A stretch of 64,000 nucleotides of DNA from Piezodorus guildinii (GCA_023052935.1 CM041298.1:8699344-8763343), one strand, 5' to 3'; shown: positions 1-10,849, numbered from the stretch's first letter. The notes: generated from the letters alone by a model not told the origin. Made by a program: numbers and translations.

Positions 1-2
1 TC

Positions 3-1997
3 CTCTTCCACAAGGCCGACTGGAAAGGATATAGGGCTAGTGTGGATGATATCCTACCAAAGATACAGTACTTAAGAACTGTTAAAGAGGTGCAGAAGGC
101 GATCTCGGATATCACCACCACCGTCCATGTATCAGCCAATCTTACCATACCAAGGTTTAGTCCTCAGCCAAACGCCTTCAGGAAACCACCGAGTCACATT
201 CTTGCTCTCATTGCACAAAGGAACAACCTGAGGAATATTTTCCACCGAACTTGTGACTACGGCTTGAAACCGGCCATCAATGCGATGACCCGGCAGATAG
301 CCAGCCTCATGCGTGAATGGAAGACTTTCCTATGGCACGAGCAACTCCGTAGGACTCATGATGATCATCGTCAGTTCTGGAGACTTGTGAGGTCACACGT
401 CACTAAGAGGAAGAGTGTACACCTTACATCAGGTGGCACCCTATTATCCCCTGAGGAACAGGCTGAACTCTTGGCCGATTCTTATAAGGCGAGGGAAGAT
501 GATCGGCTGTTAAATGCTCCCACACTTCCTGCGGGAAGACCAACGTCCCCTAATGAAAAGAGGATATTCTCCACCTTCGGACAGCTTGAGTCGGTGCTAC
601 GACGCACCAAGGGTAACAAGGCTTCGGGACTGGATGATATTCCGTATGTACTATTGAAGATGCTACCTCGGAGGGGTAAAGCCTTCCTATTAAACATTTT
701 TAACTCCTGTATGCGGATCTCATACTTCCCCGATGACTGGAAGCAAGCGATCATAGTGCCGCTATTTAAGCCTGGGAAGAATGGAGACTCACCAGAGCAT
801 TATCGGCCTATCAGTCTCCTTTCGCATATGAGCAAGGTGTTCGAGAGGCTGATCCATCACCATCTACTAGAGCACTGCAGTGAGGAGTCCATCATTCCAC
901 CAGAACAGACCGGGTTCTCACGAGGCGTAGCCTGCGATCATCATTTAGTGAAACTTCAAAGGCACACCATAGAGCGTATGACGAAGAACAATGAAGCCAC
1001 GGCGTTCATCTCGCTGGACTGCACACAGGCGTTTGATTGTGTATCCCACAAGTTGCTGCTTCGCCAGTTGGAAGACTATCGTTTTCCAGCTTCATTATGC
1101 CGATTGATCAGAAGCTACTTAAGCGGGAGATCCTTCGTCGTAAGGGTAGGCGATAAATTGTCAACTTCAAAGGACACCATTTGTGGGGTTCCTCAAGGTT
1201 CTGTATTGGGACCACTATTGTTTGTGATCTTTACAGCAAAAGTGATCTCAATGAAGCACCCAATGGCACTGGTAGCAGCCTACGCCGATGACATTGGCAT
1301 CTATGCTTCTAGTATGAGACCGAAAAGGGCTCTCACCCTGGCACTAGGAGCATCGACCACTATTGTAGATGAGCTGAAGGAGATTGGCATTAGGGTGAAC
1401 CCGAAGAAGACAGATGCTATTGTCATGTCGTTCCAGAAGGGGAAGAGCGCTTTGCCCACTGATTTTAAAGTGAACGGAGAAACACTGCCAGTCTCTAATT
1501 CAATCCTCTACCTGGGCGTCACTCTAGATAGGCACCTCACCTTATCTAGTCACGTCCGGGAACGACTCAAACTGGCCAGGAGAAAGAGCTATAGACTTAA
1601 TCATCTACTCACGTCACCTCAGCTCTCACTGAGGCTGAAACTACAGATCTACAAGGCTATAATACGTCCGACTATGCTCTATGGTGCGCCCTTGATGCGG
1701 CATCTGTTTAAGTCCACTCTCAAACAATTACAGACGTTCCAGAACTCCATCCTTCGGCGGATTGTCAGAGGTACCAACTTACAGAGGGCCAGAAACCATA
1801 TCCTTCATCAGGAGTTAGTATTGCCAACAGTGCCTGAATATATCAGCCGGAGGCACATTAAATTTTTTGATGGGCTGAAGGCCTGTGCTAATCCATTATT
1901 TTCTGATATCACCCCACCACCCAAGCCTGGGAGGTGGCAAGGATCACTACCTCTCGTTGACGTTGTCGCCGAGGGAAGGAGTTCGGACTATGTCTGA
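3..1997 (+). CDS. LINE reverse transcriptase ORF2, Jockey-like, 5' end outside window
   Basis: The frame is open from base 3 to the stop at 1995-1997 (about 664 codons) and continues left out of the window, so the N-terminal endonuclease is not seen. The first methionine in the window is at 42 and residue numbers count from it. RT motifs appear in order: YRPISLLSHMSKVFERLI (about residue 255), AFISLDCTQAFD, GVPQGSVLGPLLF, and the catalytic YADDI at residues 414-417, followed by the thumb-like IYKAIIRPTMLYGAP. It would copy its own RNA by target-primed reverse transcription. Motif spacing resembles the Jockey/I group; the exact clade is uncertain. There is no internal stop or frameshift in the visible part, which makes this the best preserved transposon gene here and suggests a young copy. 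It has no functional link to the host gene downstream. Confidence 0.85.
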   Translation, partial: LFHKADWKGYRASVDDILPKIQYLRTVKEVQKAISDITTTVHVSANLTIPRFSPQPNAFRKPPSHILALIAQRNNLRNIFHRTCDYGLKPAINAMTRQIASLMREWKTFLWHEQLRRTHDDHRQFWRLVRSHVTKRKSVHLTSGGTLLSPEEQAELLADSYKAREDDRLLNAPTLPAGRPTSPNEKRIFSTFGQLESVLRRTKGNKASGLDDIPYVLLKMLPRRGKAFLLNIFNSCMRISYFPDDWKQAIIVPLFKPGKNGDSPEHYRPISLLSHMSKVFERLIHHHLLEHCSEESIIPPEQTGFSRGVACDHHLVKLQRHTIERMTKNNEATAFISLDCTQAFDCVSHKLLLRQLEDYRFPASLCRLIRSYLSGRSFVVRVGDKLSTSKDTICGVPQGSVLGPLLFVIFTAKVISMKHPMALVAAYADDIGIYASSMRPKRALTLALGASTTIVDELKEIGIRVNPKKTDAIVMSFQKGKSALPTDFKVNGETLPVSNSILYLGVTLDRHLTLSSHVRERLKLARRKSYRLNHLLTSPQLSLRLKLQIYKAIIRPTMLYGAPLMRHLFKSTLKQLQTFQNSILRRIVRGTNLQRARNHILHQELVLPTVPEYISRRHIKFFDGLKACANPLFSDITPPPKPGRWQGSLPLVDVVAEGRSSDYV

Positions 1998-2221
1998 ACT
2001 CAATTTATTGCCAAAACCCTGAAGAATGGTCCCTCCCATTTTGCAATGGATAAATAAAGGCTTAGAAGAAGCCATTGAAAGATTACTAGTGCATCCAGCG
2101 CATATAGCAATCCTCTTTAGAATACCTCCGGGTAACAGAAGGACAAATCTGACAGCTATACATATTAAATTTGTATTTGTATTTTGTTCGAAAATAAAAC
2201 CAGAGGGTAAGAAAAAAAAAA
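1998..2221 (+). other. 3' UTR and A-rich tail of the Jockey-like LINE
   Basis: Non-coding sequence follows the stop codon and ends in an A run at about 2211-2221. AATAAA-like hexamers lie at about 2053 and 2189. This is the usual 3' end of an A-tailed LINE. I take 2221 as the element boundary because the next bases belong to an oppositely oriented LINE 3' end. Confidence 0.55.
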
Positions 2222-2227
2222 ATATGT

Positions 2228-2333
2228 ATATACTTTTATTGCAATCGGGGATTTCCCCATACAATAGGAGTGTGTACATAAATCATATTTGTTATATACA
2301 GTTTTCAACTTTTTGGTGTTACAAACTAATGAA

Positions 2334-2397
<64 letters not shown>

Positions 2398-3102
2398 AAA
2401 TATATCTACATAGTCATATATGAGTACAATAAAAAAAAAATAAATAAAAAAAAATACAAATAAAATAAAATAGACAATAATAATTAGTAAAAAAAATATA
2501 TATCCATTTCTTATAACTTCAAAAACAAAACAAAATCATAATAAATAAATTAAGATACATTTTTTGGGTTAGTGATCTATCACAAAACCTCTTAAATTTA
2601 GGCTTGCTCTGGTGTAAAAGTACAGTTTTTTAGTATTTTCGGAGGTTATATTTTTGAGATATAGTCTGAAGTTTGAAGGTGCTAACTGGGCTATGGCTGG
2701 TATGATGGTTGAGCGGTAGGAGGAGTAGGCTGGGCATGATGTGAAGGTATGGTCAATATTGTCAGCTTCTTTCTTATTGCAGATGGTGCAGTTTTCTATT
2801 GGACTGAATCTATGCGTTATGTTTTTCATTGTGATTTGCTGGAATTTATTGTTAGCAGTCCGGATTTGAGATATAAATTTTTTATGCGTAAAGGGCAGGT
2901 TGGTTGTGAGGTACATTTGAGTTATTTGGGTTCCATTAAACATTTCTATATAATTCGGACAGTAATTCGACATTTCCATTTTGGTTAAATCGGACATTTT
3001 TAAGAGCTTTTTATGCTTTTGAATTATATTTTTCCTCTCTTTTGCATTCTTACAATTTGTAATGGTGTCTTTTTCTTTACATGTGCTGATTAGCTGTCTC
3101 AT
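2228..3102 (-). mobile_element. 3' fragment of a second LINE with a C-terminal zinc-knuckle ORF
   Basis: A 177-codon open frame (3102 down to 2569) has the C-terminal motif CTICNKKEADNIDHTFTSC, a C-x2-C...H-x4-C arrangement typical of the region after RT in several insect LINE clades. No RT domain is present, so the copy is 5' truncated. The 3' UTR (2228-2568) includes a long AT microsatellite and ends near a short inverted motif (GGGGAAATCCCC) plus AATAAA. Clade not assigned. Confidence 0.55.
2337..2400. repeat. (AT)n and (ATA)n microsatellite
   Basis: An uninterrupted AT tract is followed by AAT triplets, inside the 3' UTR of the minus-strand LINE. Reading frames through it are artefacts. 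Confidence 0.9.
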
Positions 3103-4018
3103 TTGTTTAAAAAAATTATTTTTTGTGGTATTCGGAAATTTCTCAGCTAATTTATTGAGTTTCGTAAGACATAATGTTTAGCTAATTATGTTGTTGTGTT
3201 TGTTACTGTCACGAGAAGAAACTTTGTGTTTCTAAAGAAAACGTGTTTCCAAAGAAAACACGAATTCTAAACTTTTCACGATCCGCAATACTAACTATAT
3301 AATTCATATAGCTAAGGAAAAGTAGAAAATCTTCTGAAAATATAGCTAACATTGAACCAAAAAGTGATTCGGAAAGACCTTTGTTTAAAGGCCTACCAGA
3401 TATTTCTTGTTATCATTGCGTAGAAGTTAGAGTTTTGTTTTCGTGTAGAATCTACCCTAGGATGGAAGATTTTCTGGTCGTTTCCTAGTTCCGCCATGAT
3501 CGGTAGGGCACAAGCTACTACCGGAAGGAGGGTGCTGTACCAACTGAGCGGCACTTCCTGTGGTTAGCCCGAAACCTGATCATGCTTGCCAACCGATCCC
3601 CTTTCTCTATTCTCCCTGCCGATATTATTACTGAAAGGAAATAAATACCCCTGTCCCGGATTCAATCTGGGGTAGGGAAACCACTAGCGCCTAAAACCTG
3701 TGTAAAATTGTCTCCGTCACGAGCAGCGATATCTAGCGCCTTTTTTGGCAACTAAGTGCTGCGAACTAAGTGCTCTAAACTGCGAAAGAACTGGTTGGTG
3801 AACATTTGTGAAATTTGGTGATAGTGAGTTAGCATACACTCACAAACTTGCTACGTATAAATATTCAATTAACATATTTTCTATGAAACTATATTTATAC
3901 TATTTATAACTATTTTCTCATCGTTTATATTTATAAACTTTTGTTATAAATAATGATTATTTTCTTAAAATGGAGAATCTGAATTTTAAAACACATATTT
4001 TCATGTGTAAGTTAAATT
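3103..4018. other. Intergenic stretch with decayed repeat remnants
   Basis: No gene is visible. Bases 3258-3330 match the hairpin end of the Helentron-like family (Helentron-like remnant, + orientation). A GC-richer segment at 3460-3780 contains, on the minus strand, CTCAGTTGGTACAGC, which resembles a tRNA A box, without a clear B box. It may be a SINE relic. The rest is AT-rich and featureless. Confidence 0.4.
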
Positions 4019-4411
4019 TTTACTTTCACTTACTATATATAGTAAGGGGAAGTATTGCGATCGTGAATAGTTTTCGAATTCCAGTTTTCAACAGAAATAC
4101 ACGTTTTAGGGTCCCCTGAGTCCAAATAACCAAGTTCCACAAAAAGGTCTGTGTGTGTGTGTGTGTGGTAACTCCCGGGCGGAAACGGTAAGTCCTATGA
4201 AACTGAAATTTCATATTTATGACAACTATACGCCCGAGAGGTGACAAAACTTTTTTCATCATAATGAGCTTACCAGAAAGGCACTATATACCATGCAATT
4301 TTGCACCATTTCTCGATTTTTCACTCATTTTTATCTCTAACTGTATTTGAAAATTCTTTAATTGATTATAAAAGCCGAGGTAAGTGAACATCGTGTGATG
4401 CCCTCACTAGA
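4019..4411 (-). mobile_element. Helentron-like non-autonomous element, internally deleted
   Basis: Both family ends are present. The left end has ACTTTCACTTAC in a palindromic hairpin (CTTACTATATATAGTAAG) and the right end has GGTAAGTGAA followed by the GTGTG..GCCC..CACTAGATTTTT terminus. A (GT)n tract lies near 4150. About 1 kb of the family's interior is missing. Orientation is given with the GGTGCGGGC end as 5'. Confidence 0.6.
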
Positions 4412-4521
4412 TTTTTTTCATAGTGTTAGTCAAAACCTCAGGTGGTATATATTCAAAAATATATATTATATGTTTTCAAAATTAATATATATTTATACAT
4501 ATCATTTTTTGTTTGTTTCAG

Positions 4522-4565
4522 GATTTGCATCATTTTATTCTGGTTTAATCTTGAGAGAATTTGAA
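4522..4565 (+). other. Candidate coding exon of an unrecognised host gene
   Basis: A strong acceptor (TTTGTTTGTTTCAG) precedes 44 nt that are open only in the frame reading FASFYSGLILREFE, followed by a consensus donor (GAA|GTAAGT). It would enter with two bases completing a codon and leave in phase 0, which fits the candidate at 10291. A 44-nt open frame is weak evidence and chance cannot be excluded. Confidence 0.3.
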
Positions 4566-4660
4566 GTAAGTAGAAAAATTTGTTTTACGACTAATATTTT
4601 ATTTATAGCTGTTTTAATATAAGTTTAATCAACTATCGATTTTTTGATTCCAAGTTTATT

Positions 4661-4909
4661 GATTGGTTATTTATTTAACGTACCTTTATGCTTCTGTTGC
4701 TAATCGGACGATGCTGCAGTGGGAGTCCTAAATTTTGCCTATCCAGGTTTTATTAGGATAGGGATCTTTTAACGTCTCCCCTGAAGGACGGCTCAACTAA
4801 GGATTTTTTACTTCCATTAAATAACTTCTAGGGTCAACTGTCGTGTTTGAACCCACAACCTTGAATATACAAGGCTGTTATGCTAGCTACTACACTACAT
4901 GTAGTCCCT
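4661..4909 (-). mobile_element. tRNA-derived SINE, family SINE-A
   Basis: This is the dispersed repeat that reads, on the plus strand, TTTATTTATTTAACGT... ATCGGACGATGCT ... and ends in an inverted tRNA-like head with a B box (TTTGAACCC). It is diverged, with small deletions in the middle. Confidence 0.6.
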
Positions 4910-4913
4910 ACGT

Positions 4914-5081
4914 CTATAGCATAGTGTCTAGCATAACAGCCATACATGCCCAAGGTCACGGGTTCAAACCATTAGGTGGCCTTAGGATTTTATAATGGAA
5001 TTGAATAATCCTTAGTTAAGCCGTCCTTCAGTGGGGACGGTAAAAGGTGGTCCCGAGCCTGTGCGATGTCAGCTACTCGTT
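4914..5081 (+). mobile_element. SINE-A copy, 3' truncated, facing the previous copy
   Basis: The tRNA-like head (TGTCTAGCATAACAGCC, B box GGTTCAAACC) and the first part of the body are present, in opposite orientation to the copy ending at 4909. The two form an inverted pair with almost no spacer. Confidence 0.6.
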
Positions 5082-5398
5082 TTTTTGACTTTTCATTAAA
5101 AACTAATAAACCAAAATAAAAGAATTATAAAACTAATAAATTGTTATAATATTCTTTTGTATCTGCTTTATTCATATTTAGAAATCCAAATACATCACTT
5201 CCGTTTGAAAAGTAGAATCTGAAAAATTTAATAAAGTATTATAATAATAAATATGATATAGATGGCATTGTATTACTGATATTAATATAAAGATAAACAG
5301 AGGGGAAGAGAGGTTCCCAATTGCCCTGGTTACAAGCCGACACGGCACTAACCACCCATATCCGCCTTCAACACCTGTTCCGTCTCCACTGCCTTCTA
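5082..5398. other. AT-rich intergenic DNA
   Basis: No gene seen. A GC-richer part at 5310-5398 may be an old repeat but matches nothing else in the window. Confidence 0.4.
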
Positions 5399-6058
5399 TT
5401 GAGTTATGTCACATGAAATGTCCGTTTTCAAGGTAAAGGATTTTTTATTAAAAATACGATATGAAAACAAGATAATTTTATTCGAAGTATTTACCTTATT
5501 TTTCCCAACGTGACACCAACTTTTTTATCACCGAACTGAAAAACTCTGAGCTTTGAAGTGAAACAAAATCTGAAAACGCACTTTTCACTTGATCATCATT
5601 TTCAAAAAGTTTTCCTTTGACGTAGTTGTCTAAATTCCTGAACAGGTGGTAATCTGTTGGAGACAAGTCGGGAGAATATGGTAGGTGCGGAAGAACTTCG
5701 GAGCCCAGTTCTTTCAATTTTCCCTGGGTATGTTTTGAAACATGGGGTCTTGCTGCCGCTTAGTGATCATGAGGTACCCATGTATCGAGCTTTTTTACTT
5801 TCCCAATACACTTTAAATGTCTAGAAACGGTAGATGCACTTGCATTTAGTTGTGCTGAGAGTCCTTTAACTGTTTGGTAGGGGTTTCCTTCTACTGTATG
5901 TTTGTCGGTATCCCCAGCTGAAAACTTAGCAAACCAGCGGCGAATGGTCCGTTCATTACCACTCTCTTCCCCAAACGCCTTGCAAATATTTCTAGCGGCC
6001 TCAGCTGCTGAATGGCCGAGTTTAAACTCGTACAAAAATATTACTCGAAAATCGCCTC
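5399..6058 (-). mobile_element. mariner element (family mar-1), truncated, broken transposase
   Basis: The left terminal inverted repeat starts TTGAGTTATGTCACATGAAA. Two open pieces (6035-5760 and 5717-5496) read as the N-terminal helix-turn-helix part ([39 protein letters not shown]) and the C-terminal part ([20 protein letters not shown]) of a mariner transposase. The middle with the first two catalytic aspartates is missing and the right end is lost. Non-functional. Confidence 0.8.
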
Positions 6059-6239
6059 ATTAAAATTAATACACTATTCGCCTCATATGAGTTAGCATAA
6101 TAAAAATAAGCTTATATTTGATTTACATAATGTGTTTTTAATGTAGTCGTACACATAAGTTCAAGCAATGTCGCCCAAACATATGTTATATTTATTAGTC
6201 TATAAATCATATGACTATAAAGTCAGCTGTGGCTATATA

Positions 6240-6709
6240 TTGGGTTGTTTCACATGAAATGTCCGTTTTTATAGTTTCTGAAATACATAAAGGATTTTGC
6301 AGGTCTCTGTTTTTTTCTTCCGAATGTTTACATATTTAAAGTAAACAGTTACTAATCCTCTACCTTTGTAATATAAACATTAGCTTCCCAATCAATTGCC
6401 CACTCTTTAGTATACCTCCAAATATGAACATGGAAACACGCGATTTTCCACCTGTTCATGAATTTAGACAACTTCGTCAATGGAAAACTTTTTGAAAATT
6501 ATGATCAAGTGAAAAGTGCGTTTTCAGATTTGGTTTCACTTCAAAGCTCAGAGTTTTTCAGTTGGAGGATAAAAAAGTTGGTGTCACGTTGGGAAAAATG
6601 TGTAGAAAAAGAAGGTAAATACTTCGAATAAAATTATGTTTTTTTCATATCGTATTTTTAATAAAAATCCTTTACCTTGAAAACGGACATTTCATGTGAC
6701 ACAACCCAA
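6240..6709 (+). mobile_element. mariner-derived MITE (mar-1), 470 bp, both ends intact
   Basis: Both ends begin TTGGGTTGTxTCACATGAAA and are flanked by TA. The interior joins the start of the transposase region to its last approximately 50 codons ([22 protein letters not shown]), so nearly the whole gene is deleted. It is a deletion derivative able to move only with help from another copy. Confidence 0.85.
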
Positions 6710-6711
6710 TA

Positions 6712-7011
6712 TATTTAAAAATAAAATAATTGATATTTCTTAAATGGTTACGCCAGCAAACACTCTGCGTACAAAAATTATGTACAGAAATAACAAAAAT
6801 AATAGTTGTTCCGCTTTAACCAGACTATTAAGTAAAACCAAAGACTGATGAATTTTTTGAAATCCAGAATATCGAAGTCCCTGCGAAGATTGGTTTGTTC
6901 GATATAGTTAGTTGTTTCACTTAATACATGTTGATATTTTCTAACGATTATAAATTGGCATGAAAAGAAAATTTAAATGGAATATTTTGAAATGTTGGAA
7001 AGTAAGTACGT
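6712..7011. other. AT-rich intergenic DNA
   Basis: No gene, RNA or clear repeat recognised. Confidence 0.4.
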
Positions 7012-7150
7012 GAACGAAGAAGAAGCTAAAAAGGGACGCTACATCTGGGTCAGGTATGCCAATGATGTGCTCATTATCGGCTTCTCAGTGAAAGCCATCT
7101 TCGAGTCCTGGCACGTCGGGTCTTTGTCCAGGAACATCCTGGAGTAGGGG
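7012..7150 (+). pseudogene. Possible reverse-transcriptase fragment (YADD-like)
   Basis: A short frame reads GRYIWVRYANDVLIIGFS and ends at a stop near 7147. VRYAxD followed by hydrophobic residues is the layout of an RT catalytic motif (family consensus YADD), with N replacing the first D. No other RT motif is found nearby, so this is a small relic and clade assignment is not possible. Confidence 0.3.
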
Positions 7151-7419
7151 TTAGGGAGGGGGAAGTGGAGGGAGATGGGAGTGCCCGACGTAGAGGAAAT
7201 GACTGGCCTTTTTCTAAAGACCGGGGTTTTTCCCTTAAATCTGGGTTCGCTCTTATGAATGTCATCTAGGAAATTGTACACCTTTCATGAGGAGGAAATG
7301 ATAGTTGAGTGGAACGTACGCAGGAATTTTGCCAGAGAATGTATGTTGTGAGTCGAAAATATAAGTAATTCTTCCCTAACGCTTTATGTAAAAAATATAC
7401 ATATAAATTATAATGATGG

Positions 7420-7570
7420 GATGATAGTTGACTGTGCGTATATAAATCGGAGAGAAGTTAATTCCAGGCGCAGTCATCAAAACATTTAATTTAGACTAAA
7501 TTAATTTAAACAAGCTTCGACCTAAATTTTAGGCCTTCTTCAGGAATACAAAACAAAAGATAACAACCAG
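7420..7570 (-). repeat. Dispersed repeat with a degenerate hammerhead-like motif
   Basis: The minus strand at about 7545-7512 reads CTGAAGA, a hairpin (GGCCTAAA/TTTAGGTC), then GAAGC. It is a decayed relative of the motif at 40.1 kb. The flank GCAGTCATCAAAACATTTAA also recurs near 57.4 kb. Confidence 0.4.
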
Positions 7571-7642
7571 TTGTAGACAACAATATATGAAGAGAAAAAA
7601 AAAGTATAAAATAAATATTTTAGACACTATAAAGAGATATTA

Positions 7643-8521
7643 TTGGATTGTATCACATGAAATATCCGTTTTCAAGGTAAAGGATTTTGATTAAAAATAC
7701 GATATGAAAACAAGATGATTTTATTCGAAGTATTTACCTTCTTTTTCTAACAACTTTCCCAGCGTGACACCAACATTTTTATACCCGAACTGAAAAACTC
7801 TGATCTTTGAAGTGAAACAAAATCTGAAAACGCACTTTTCACTTGATCATCATTTTCAAAAAGCTTTCCTTTGACGAAGTTGTCTAAATTCCTGGACAGG
7901 TGGTAATCTGTTGGAGACAAGTCGGGAGAATATGGTGGGTGCGGAAGAACTTCGTAGCCCAGTTCTTTCAATTTTTGCACTGTATGTTTTGAAACATGGG
8001 GTCTTGCTGCTCAGTGAGATCATGAGGTACCCATGTATCGAGCTTTTTTACTTTCCCAATACACTTTAAATGTCTGGAAACGGTAGATGCACTTGCATTT
8101 AGTTGTGATGAGAGTCCTTTAACTGTTTGGTAGGGGTTTCCTTCTACTGTATGTTTGAGGACATCGTTGTCTATTACGGACGAAGGTCTTCTTCGGGGCA
8201 AGTTTTCCAAGTCGGTATCCCCAGCTGAAAACTTAGCAAACCAACAGCGAATGGTTCGTTCATTAACACTCCCTTCTCCAAACGCCTTGCTAATATTTCT
8301 AGCGGCCTCAGCTGCTCAATGGCCGAGTTTAAACTCGTACAAAAATATTACTAAAAAGCTGGTAATTGATTGGGAAGCTAATGTTTATAATACGAAGGTA
8401 GAGGATTAGTAACTGTTTACTTTAAACATGTAAACATTCGGAAGAAAACAACAGAGACCTGCAAAATCTTTTATGTGTTTCAGAAACTATAAAAACGGAC
8501 ATTTCATATGAAACAATACAA
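7643..8521 (-). mobile_element. mariner element (mar-1), 879 bp, internally deleted transposase
   Basis: Terminal repeats begin TTGGATTGTATCACATGAAA on the left, and the right end matches with changes. Left TA is intact, the right is TG. Open pieces encode the second DNA-binding helix region ([29 protein letters not shown]) and the C-terminus ([11 protein letters not shown]). The coding joint after LTEQ is shared with the other mar-1 copies, so they descend from one deleted master. Inactive. Confidence 0.85.
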
Positions 8522-8654
8522 TGGGAGTGCTAAATCGCTAAGGCTCAGGACCTCCATTTTACGCCATCTCCGATAGACGGCATGTTTATTCCCATTAAAA
8601 AATCCTAAAGCTTTATTTATGCTAGCCACTACACCACAGGTGACCCCTACTTTC
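8522..8654 (-). mobile_element. SINE-A fragment abutting a mariner end
   Basis: GGGAGTxCTAAAT through TGCTAGCCACTACACCACAGGTGACC matches the body and inverted tRNA-like head of SINE-A. It starts directly at the right end of the mariner, so that mariner probably inserted into or beside this SINE. Confidence 0.55.
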
Positions 8655-9246
8655 GTATTTTTACGTTTCTAAAATTGTTTCTTGTAAGGGTAAACCATGC
8701 GTAAAGGGTCTCCAGATTTTTTCCTTATCAGTTTAATATATATTTATGATGCTATTATTGAAGAAATATCGAGATGACATAAAATATCCTTTCAATCTCT
8801 TTGGAGAGAGTGATGAGAAGATGGATGTCAAATTAAGGTGGATATAGTATGGTGGCTTTTCTTCAATCTCCATTCTTCTTTATACCGATTCTTCTTGCAG
8901 CTTTCTATTACCCATTTTTTTTTCTTTTTCATTTTTTTTTTTTTTTTTTTTTTCCCCGAACGGTCTTATTGGATTGTTCAATAGAACTTTTTTTCTTATT
9001 TAGAAACTTCTGTTCTCACGCTTCAGGCACTTTTTAAATATCGTGATATTCCATTTATTGTTTTTTTTTTTTCAATAATTTAAAATAATCGTGAAAAAAT
9101 CTGGTGCGCGCAACACATTCCCTTACCTCAGTTGTTAAAATTAATTAAAGAACTTTTAAATAATGTTAGACCAGAAACAATGTTAAAATTTAAATTGAGT
9201 TTCAATGGAAACTTTAAATCATCACTTTGGTCATTTATAGCACTTT
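8655..9246. other. Intergenic DNA with poly(T) tracts
   Basis: Long T runs at about 8930-8955 and 9060-9072. Bases 9100-9125 match the 5' terminus of the Helentron-like family (ATCTGGTGCGCGCAACACA). No gene seen. Confidence 0.45.
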
Positions 9247-9248
9247 TT

Positions 9249-10037
9249 GTCTTTTTACTTTAACTTACAATATATAGTAAGAGGAAGTATTGCGATCGTT
9301 AAAATTTTCGAATTCCAGTTTTCAACGGAAATACACGTTTTAGGGTCCCCTGAGTCCAAATAACCAAGTCCCGCAAAAAGGGCTGTGTGTGTGTGTGGTA
9401 ACTCCCGGGCGGCAACGAAATGTCCTATGAAACTGAAATTTCATATTTAAGACGACTATACGCCCGAGACGTTACAAAACCTTTTTCATCAAAATGAGCT
9501 TACCAGAGAGCCAAATTTTGCACCTTTTTTCAATTTTCTCAAAAACGGTTCCGACGATTTTGATTAAACTCGCGATATCGATGTAAAATTTAATGGGCTT
9601 CTATAAAATTAACTATATTATCTTGTTACCACTGATGAAAAGCAGCTAAATATGCAAGTTGAGCTAATTCGAAAAGCAACTAAAGTAGAAAACAGTAAAA
9701 TATTTTTTTAATGCAATTTTTCGTTTTTGAACATAATAACAGTAATATACATGTATGATATACCGTTGGAAAGTTAAAGATTTTAGAAAAAATATTTTCT
9801 TATACTCAAGCTTTTAAAATTTATTAGATAGTGATGAAAAGAAGATAAAACTAACTGATTATTTTGCATAATAATATAATAGATTTTTCAATAAAACACA
9901 TGTTTCTATATAAATTCAATTTAATTAATTCTTTAACAGTTTCACGTATTTTTATCTCTAACTATATTTAAAAAATTTTTCATTGATTTTAAAAATGGAG
10001 GTAAGTGAAATTCGTGTGTTGCCCGCACCAGATTTTT
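9249..10037 (-). mobile_element. Helentron-like non-autonomous element
   Basis: It runs from TTTTACTTTAACTTAC with the hairpin, through the GT tract (9383-9396), to GTAAGTGAAATTCGTGTG and the GCCCGCACCAGATTTTTT end. The middle is shortened relative to longer copies. No protein is encoded. Confidence 0.75.
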
Positions 10038-10179
10038 TAAATTAAAATACTTTCTCTTCAACATTAGATTTTCTTATTACATAAGAGATGAAGTTGTTAG
10101 TATTATCTCTATGTTAGAACGCAACACTTTCGAACTGTAATGGCTACAGTTTTGAAATGTTGACAGGTTTGGAGTTTTT

Positions 10180-10282
10180 TTACTCCTATTAAAAAGTCCT
10201 AGGATCACCTGCACGGTTGGAACCCGTGACCTTGGGCATGGAAGGATGATATGCTAGCCACTACACTACAGGCGACCTCTTC
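10180..10282 (-). mobile_element. SINE-A head fragment
   Basis: The inverted B box (GGAACCCGTGACC) and the inverted A-box region (TGCTAGCCACTACACTACAGG) are visible; the 3' body is absent. Confidence 0.55.
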
Positions 10283-10290
10283 TTCATTAG

Positions 10291-10357
10291 GGTAATTTGA
10301 TGACATCTCGCGGATCTCCTGGACATCGTCTGGAAACCGCTGTAATAGAAGAAACAG
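10291..10357 (+). other. Candidate coding exon of an unrecognised host gene
   Basis: The acceptor CTCTTCTTCATTAG precedes 67 nt open in one frame only, reading GNLMTSRGSPGHRLETAVIE and ETG, with donor CAG|GTAATA. GC content is clearly above the surroundings, as in the cadherin exons. It starts in phase 0 and ends in phase 1, matching the candidates at 4522 and 16998. I do not recognise the protein. Confidence 0.4.
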
Positions 10358-10489
10358 GTAATATTTGAAACGGGGTTATATCCATAGGTTTTAGTAGGTT
10401 AAGGAGACAGAACATACTATTGTACAATACAGAGACTAATTGTCGTGTATTATGAAGGTATAACTAACAAAGAGCTTATACAACACTGG

Positions 10490-10800
10490 GAGCACCAAAC
10501 TCCTTCCCAAAGGCTTGCGAAATCCAGGCTCCAACATTGAACGCGACTTTCCCAGCCCACTGTGGAAGATATCTTTCCCACCCGAGTGTTTATCTTTCGC
10601 CACTACGGGAGTATTGTTTCCTCACTACCGTTTGCTACATGGCCCTGGGATCTGGGCTCATTGTATCGCCGCCTTCTTGATTATCCTTGTCAGATTAAGG
10701 AGGCGTTGGAGAGCAATGTATATTCCTACAGCTGATAAGATGTCACCTTGAGTCCATCTTCTAACCTCACAGGCGATGTGGAAGAGTAGGTTTGGCACTT
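10490..10800. other. GC-richer segment, unassigned
   Basis: A 78-codon frame at 10515-10751 has no recognisable motif. Base composition suggests an old coding relic, perhaps of a LINE, but nothing identifies it. Confidence 0.25.
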
Positions 10801-10849
10801 GTATTCTTGCAAACTTTAGTTTAGTTGATCGTTGAGAATATTAGATGAG

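Noticed and set aside
2026..2463. 145-codon plus-strand frame after the LINE
   Set aside because: It runs through the LINE 3' UTR, an A tract and an AT microsatellite.
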